Assembly: GCA_947685225.1 (NCBI GenBank)
Contig: CANTUV010000026.1
Coordinates: 59,419,501-59,483,500, forward strand
Direction: 5' to 3'
DNA from: Garcia nutans
Taxonomy: Eukaryota; Streptophyta; Magnoliopsida; Malpighiales; Euphorbiaceae
Length of the DNA stretch: 64,000 nt
Part shown: in pieces, positions 61,400 to 64,000 of the stretch
Layout: each line of letters opens with the position of its first letter
How positions within the stretch are numbered: the first letter of the stretch is position 1
Program-made: the position numbers and the translations under genes
The notes under the pieces: generated by a model
What the model was told of the DNA's origin: nothing
Database searches by the model: none
What the model saw: the letters and a program-made list of their open reading frames with translations, nothing else

Positions 61400-61873
61400 T
61401 AAATTTTAGTTAAACAATAAAAAATTTGACTCACTAATTAAATATTTATTTTGATTAATTAAAATTATTATATATTAATAATTTTAAAATATTTTTATTT
61501 TTAATTTAATTATCAGTTTAATTATATCGATTAATTAAAATTTTAAAATAAAAATTATTTAGTTATTAATTTTTTATTTAATTTTTAATTATATTAATTT
61601 TTTTATTATAAATATAAATTTTATTGCAAAATAAAATTAATTTTTATTTTTTTAATAAATTTTGACAAGTAATTTAATTATATTAATTTTTTATTATAAA
61701 ATTAAAAAAATTGATAGATTAATTAAACGAATTGATCGATTTAATTATATTAATTGATTAAATTGATTAAAATTAAAAATTAATTATTTCGATTAAAAAA
61801 TTTTAAATAATTAATTTAATTAACTTATCGATTCGATCCATTAATTAACTGACCTATTAAATATTCACCCCTG
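61400..61873. mobile_element. MITE-like inverted-repeat element, copy 2
   Basis: The right end (TTAACTGACCTATTAAATATTCACCCCT, reading to about 61873) matches the pattern of the element at 11.5-12.0 kb. The interior is AT-rich with repeated GATTAATTAAA / TTTAATTAATC words in both orientations. There is no coding capacity. The left end is approximate. Confidence 0.4.
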
Positions 61874-62201
61874 ATATCATTGATCATGAGCTATTATTTT
61901 TTTGTGTCCAGTTATAGGTATAAAATTTTGGTTATTTCTCCTCATGCGTAAATACTAAAAAAAATTATTTAATTTTAGAGTTGATTTTACCATTTTAACG
62001 AGAATAATTTTAAAAAATAATTTTAAAATTTAGAAAATAAAATAAAAAATAAATTTTATTTAACTGACTAACGTTATTTAACTAACGTTTTAAGTTGCAA
62101 TTCCAATTGCCATATATATTATGCATATAGAACTTATTATTGAAAAATAAATTAATTTTTTAAGTTGTAATTCAAGTCTTGAAAATAAAATTAATATATA
62201 G
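61874..62201. other. AT-rich spacer
   Basis: No feature seen; A/T-rich DNA between the MITE-like copy and the retrotransposon-like right-hand region. Confidence 0.5.
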
Positions 62202-62951
62202 TGATACTACCCCTCATTTAACTAAGCATCTAAATGAGCTCCATGACTAATCGTTCATTGGACGGGCTCTCAAGAATACTGGATCTCGGCTCTGTACACT
62301 CTTATCATACCGAGCTTCCTCAACATCCTTTGACACAACAGGCACGCAGTCCCGATGTGATAGGCGTATCAGCACAACTTTTTAAATATTCTCCGACATA
62401 TACAGATTTATCCTCCACACATTATCTATATAAAGAGGCAAACCATCACAGGTAAAATGGGCTCTTTTTCTCCTTTCTTCTCTACATTATTATTATCTAT
62501 GCTCAAATTTACCGAACACTGACTTAGGCATCAGAGTCTCCCCTCGCAGAGCCCGATCTGCCTCCTCTCTCTCTTGTCTTGCAAGTCAAAATCTAAGCAC
62601 AGGCAGCATCCGAGCCCAATCTTAGAGAGCTAGGATGACCCATGAGATTCAGCCCATCATCAGTGGTGCGGTGAGTATGGACAAACTATTTCCTAGCAGA
62701 GGCAGTATATCTTAGATACGTCTCATAGCTCTTGCAGGAAGCACTCTAGCTATGCTCTACTTTATCATTTTGTACAATAAATATCTTTTTTTTTCTCAAA
62801 ATGAATGCACATAGTGTTTACAATTTATCGAGCAATGTAATGCAACACACAATCGCTCAAATATCAAACAGCTTAACAGAGCTCCCCAATTACTTTTAGC
62901 TCAACATAGCTTGCATAAAGAGCCTTATAGCACCCTCGATGCGTAACAACC

Positions 62952-63164
62952 AATTGCACTCTGACCGTGTATAAGTGCGCCCTAGCCGCTCCAAATCAAT
63001 CACACTCTAACCGTGCATAAGTGCGCCCTAGCCATGTCAAATTAATCGCACTCTGATCGTACATATGCGCGCTCTAGTCACTCCAAGTTAATCGCTCTTT
63101 AACCATGCATACGCGCGCCCTAACTGTGCCAAATTAATCTCACTTTGACTGTGCATCTTACAAG
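62952..63164. repeat. 46-bp tandem array, about 4.6 copies
   Basis: Units start at 62952, 62998, 63044, 63090 and 63136, exactly 46 bp apart. Each begins AAT followed by a CACTCTGACCGTGCAT-like core, then GTGCGCCCTAGCC and CCAAATT. Copies are diverged (about 75-85% by eye), and the fifth is partial. Confidence 0.88.
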
Positions 63165-63273
63165 TGCCCTGGTTGCATACCGAGCTCCTAGCTCCTTACA
63201 AGTGCTCTGATCTCACACCGAACGCTTGGATCCTCACAAGTGTCCTGGTTACGCATCAAGTTCTTAATCCCTT
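63160..63273. repeat. 38-bp tandem array, 3 copies
   Basis: Units start at 63160, 63198 and 63236, each opening ACAAGTG(C/T)(C/T)CTG and closing near CTCCTT or ATCCTC. The array directly abuts the 46-bp array, whose last partial copy runs into it. Confidence 0.85.
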
Positions 63274-64000
63274 CATCACACCATAGCTCATCAGACAAGC
63301 AATCAATTACTATTTTCATACCAATATGTATGCATCGACACATCTAACTAAACGAACCGAGCTCACCATGAGCAAATGAGCTAATAACATCTATGAATAC
63401 AATTAAAGTCGAGCAATATAAGAAGCTTTTTGTTTATAATACCGAACTTCTTAGCGCCTTCTCATGCATTTATTTTATTTATAACATCATACTGTTTAAT
63501 TTTTTATTGCGTATTAATTTTCTTATAGTGTCTGCGAGCGCATTTTATTATAGCCTCTTGTGAAGGATCAAGCTTCAATGCTTTAACCAAGCATCAATGC
63601 TACCATATTATGTTGCAATTCGTATTCGTCTTTACAATTCTGTAAGTTTAGGGGTTTATGTAATATCACTCTTTGTATGAAGTCCCGAGCCCCTCTTCTA
63701 TGATTTTATTATTATATCAAAGACGTATCAATGTACATAATTAGGCATTTTGTTAGCCCTCTGAAATCCCGCTCAAGAGACTACTTGACATAAATGTCAA
63801 GGCAATGAAGAGAGGCACTGACACCTTTGATTTCCGAGTAATGGCATTAACATTCAAGCACTTGCACCCTTAAACGCCCAACATCAGCACTCAAGCTCAT
63901 CCAAGAGCCGAGCTCAGGAACTTAAGCTCAATCGAGCCATGGTCAAACCAGTAGCATAGCCAAAGAATTTGCACTGAAAAGAAAATCCAAGAATCTGCTC

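Larger units (their letters stand above)
62202..64000. mobile_element. LTR-retrotransposon-like DNA (non-coding, runs off the window)
   Basis: Base composition shifts to much higher GC at about 62.2 kb. The stretch 62521-62700 resembles the 3' end of a plant Ty3/Gypsy LTR and the adjoining primer-binding area, with GACTTAGGCATCAGAGT, later CCCATCATCAGTGGTGC. A TG at 62201-62202 and a CCCA near 62640 could bound the LTR. No gag or pol frame is present. Two tandem arrays follow (62952 and 63160). The element class and strand are not settled; the right end is outside the window. Confidence 0.42.

Overview
The window is plant nuclear DNA: very AT-rich, with long intergenic stretches, GT-AG introns, and genes of typical land-plant families. 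Protein content and gene order point to a rosid eudicot. Euphorbiaceae is possible, but that is a guess from general resemblance. I see no bacterial, organellar or viral genes, no CRISPR array and no tRNA or rRNA gene.

Layout, left to right: a possible 3' end of a plus-strand gene (1-2771); an intronless NF-YB4/5-type transcription factor gene (minus, 3942-4478); a LINE RNase H scrap (5.8-6.1 kb); an intronless SAM-dependent methyltransferase-like gene (minus, 8915-10312); a MITE-like element (11.5-12.0 kb); a SANT-domain nuclear protein gene with 5'UTR introns (plus, about 13.8-20.1 kb); 7 kb of AT-rich intergenic DNA; an INDETERMINATE DOMAIN (IDD/BIRD) zinc-finger gene in three exons (plus, 27210-31122); a PsbP-domain (PPD7-like) gene in three exons (plus, 33305-34324); a JMJ24-like JmjC gene (minus, 34915-40738); a truncated LINE (43.5-44.4 kb); a kelch-type acyl-CoA-binding protein gene (ACBP4/5-like) lacking its first exon (plus, 46054-52665); a 690-bp inverted-repeat element (52930-53619); a PWWP-domain gene (plus, 54497-59144); an SRC2-like C2-domain gene (plus, 60384-61253); and LTR-retrotransposon-like DNA with two tandem arrays (62.2 kb to the right edge).

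The gene order is informative. From what I remember of the Arabidopsis map, NF-YB4, SANT, JMJ24 and SRC2 match At1g09030 to At1g09070; NF-YB5 and SANT match At2g47810-47820; and PPD7, ACBP4 and PWWP match At3g05410-05430. The window interleaves these sets, as expected of a block before Arabidopsis duplicated and fractionated it. Several genes concern chromatin or transcription (SANT, JmjC, PWWP, IDD, NF-YB), but nothing shows that they act as one system.

The most notable local feature is clustered gene damage at 35-48 kb. The JMJ24-like gene shows two apparent 1-nt deletions and a lost AG at its last acceptor. The adjacent ACBP4/5-like gene lacks its N-terminal exon, has a 2-nt loss in a TA run and has a mutated splice donor beside a 57-bp duplication. 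Every other exon of both genes keeps perfect phase, and the genes on either side look intact. Either this is recent decay or assembly error; raw reads would decide. I found no convincing undescribed system.
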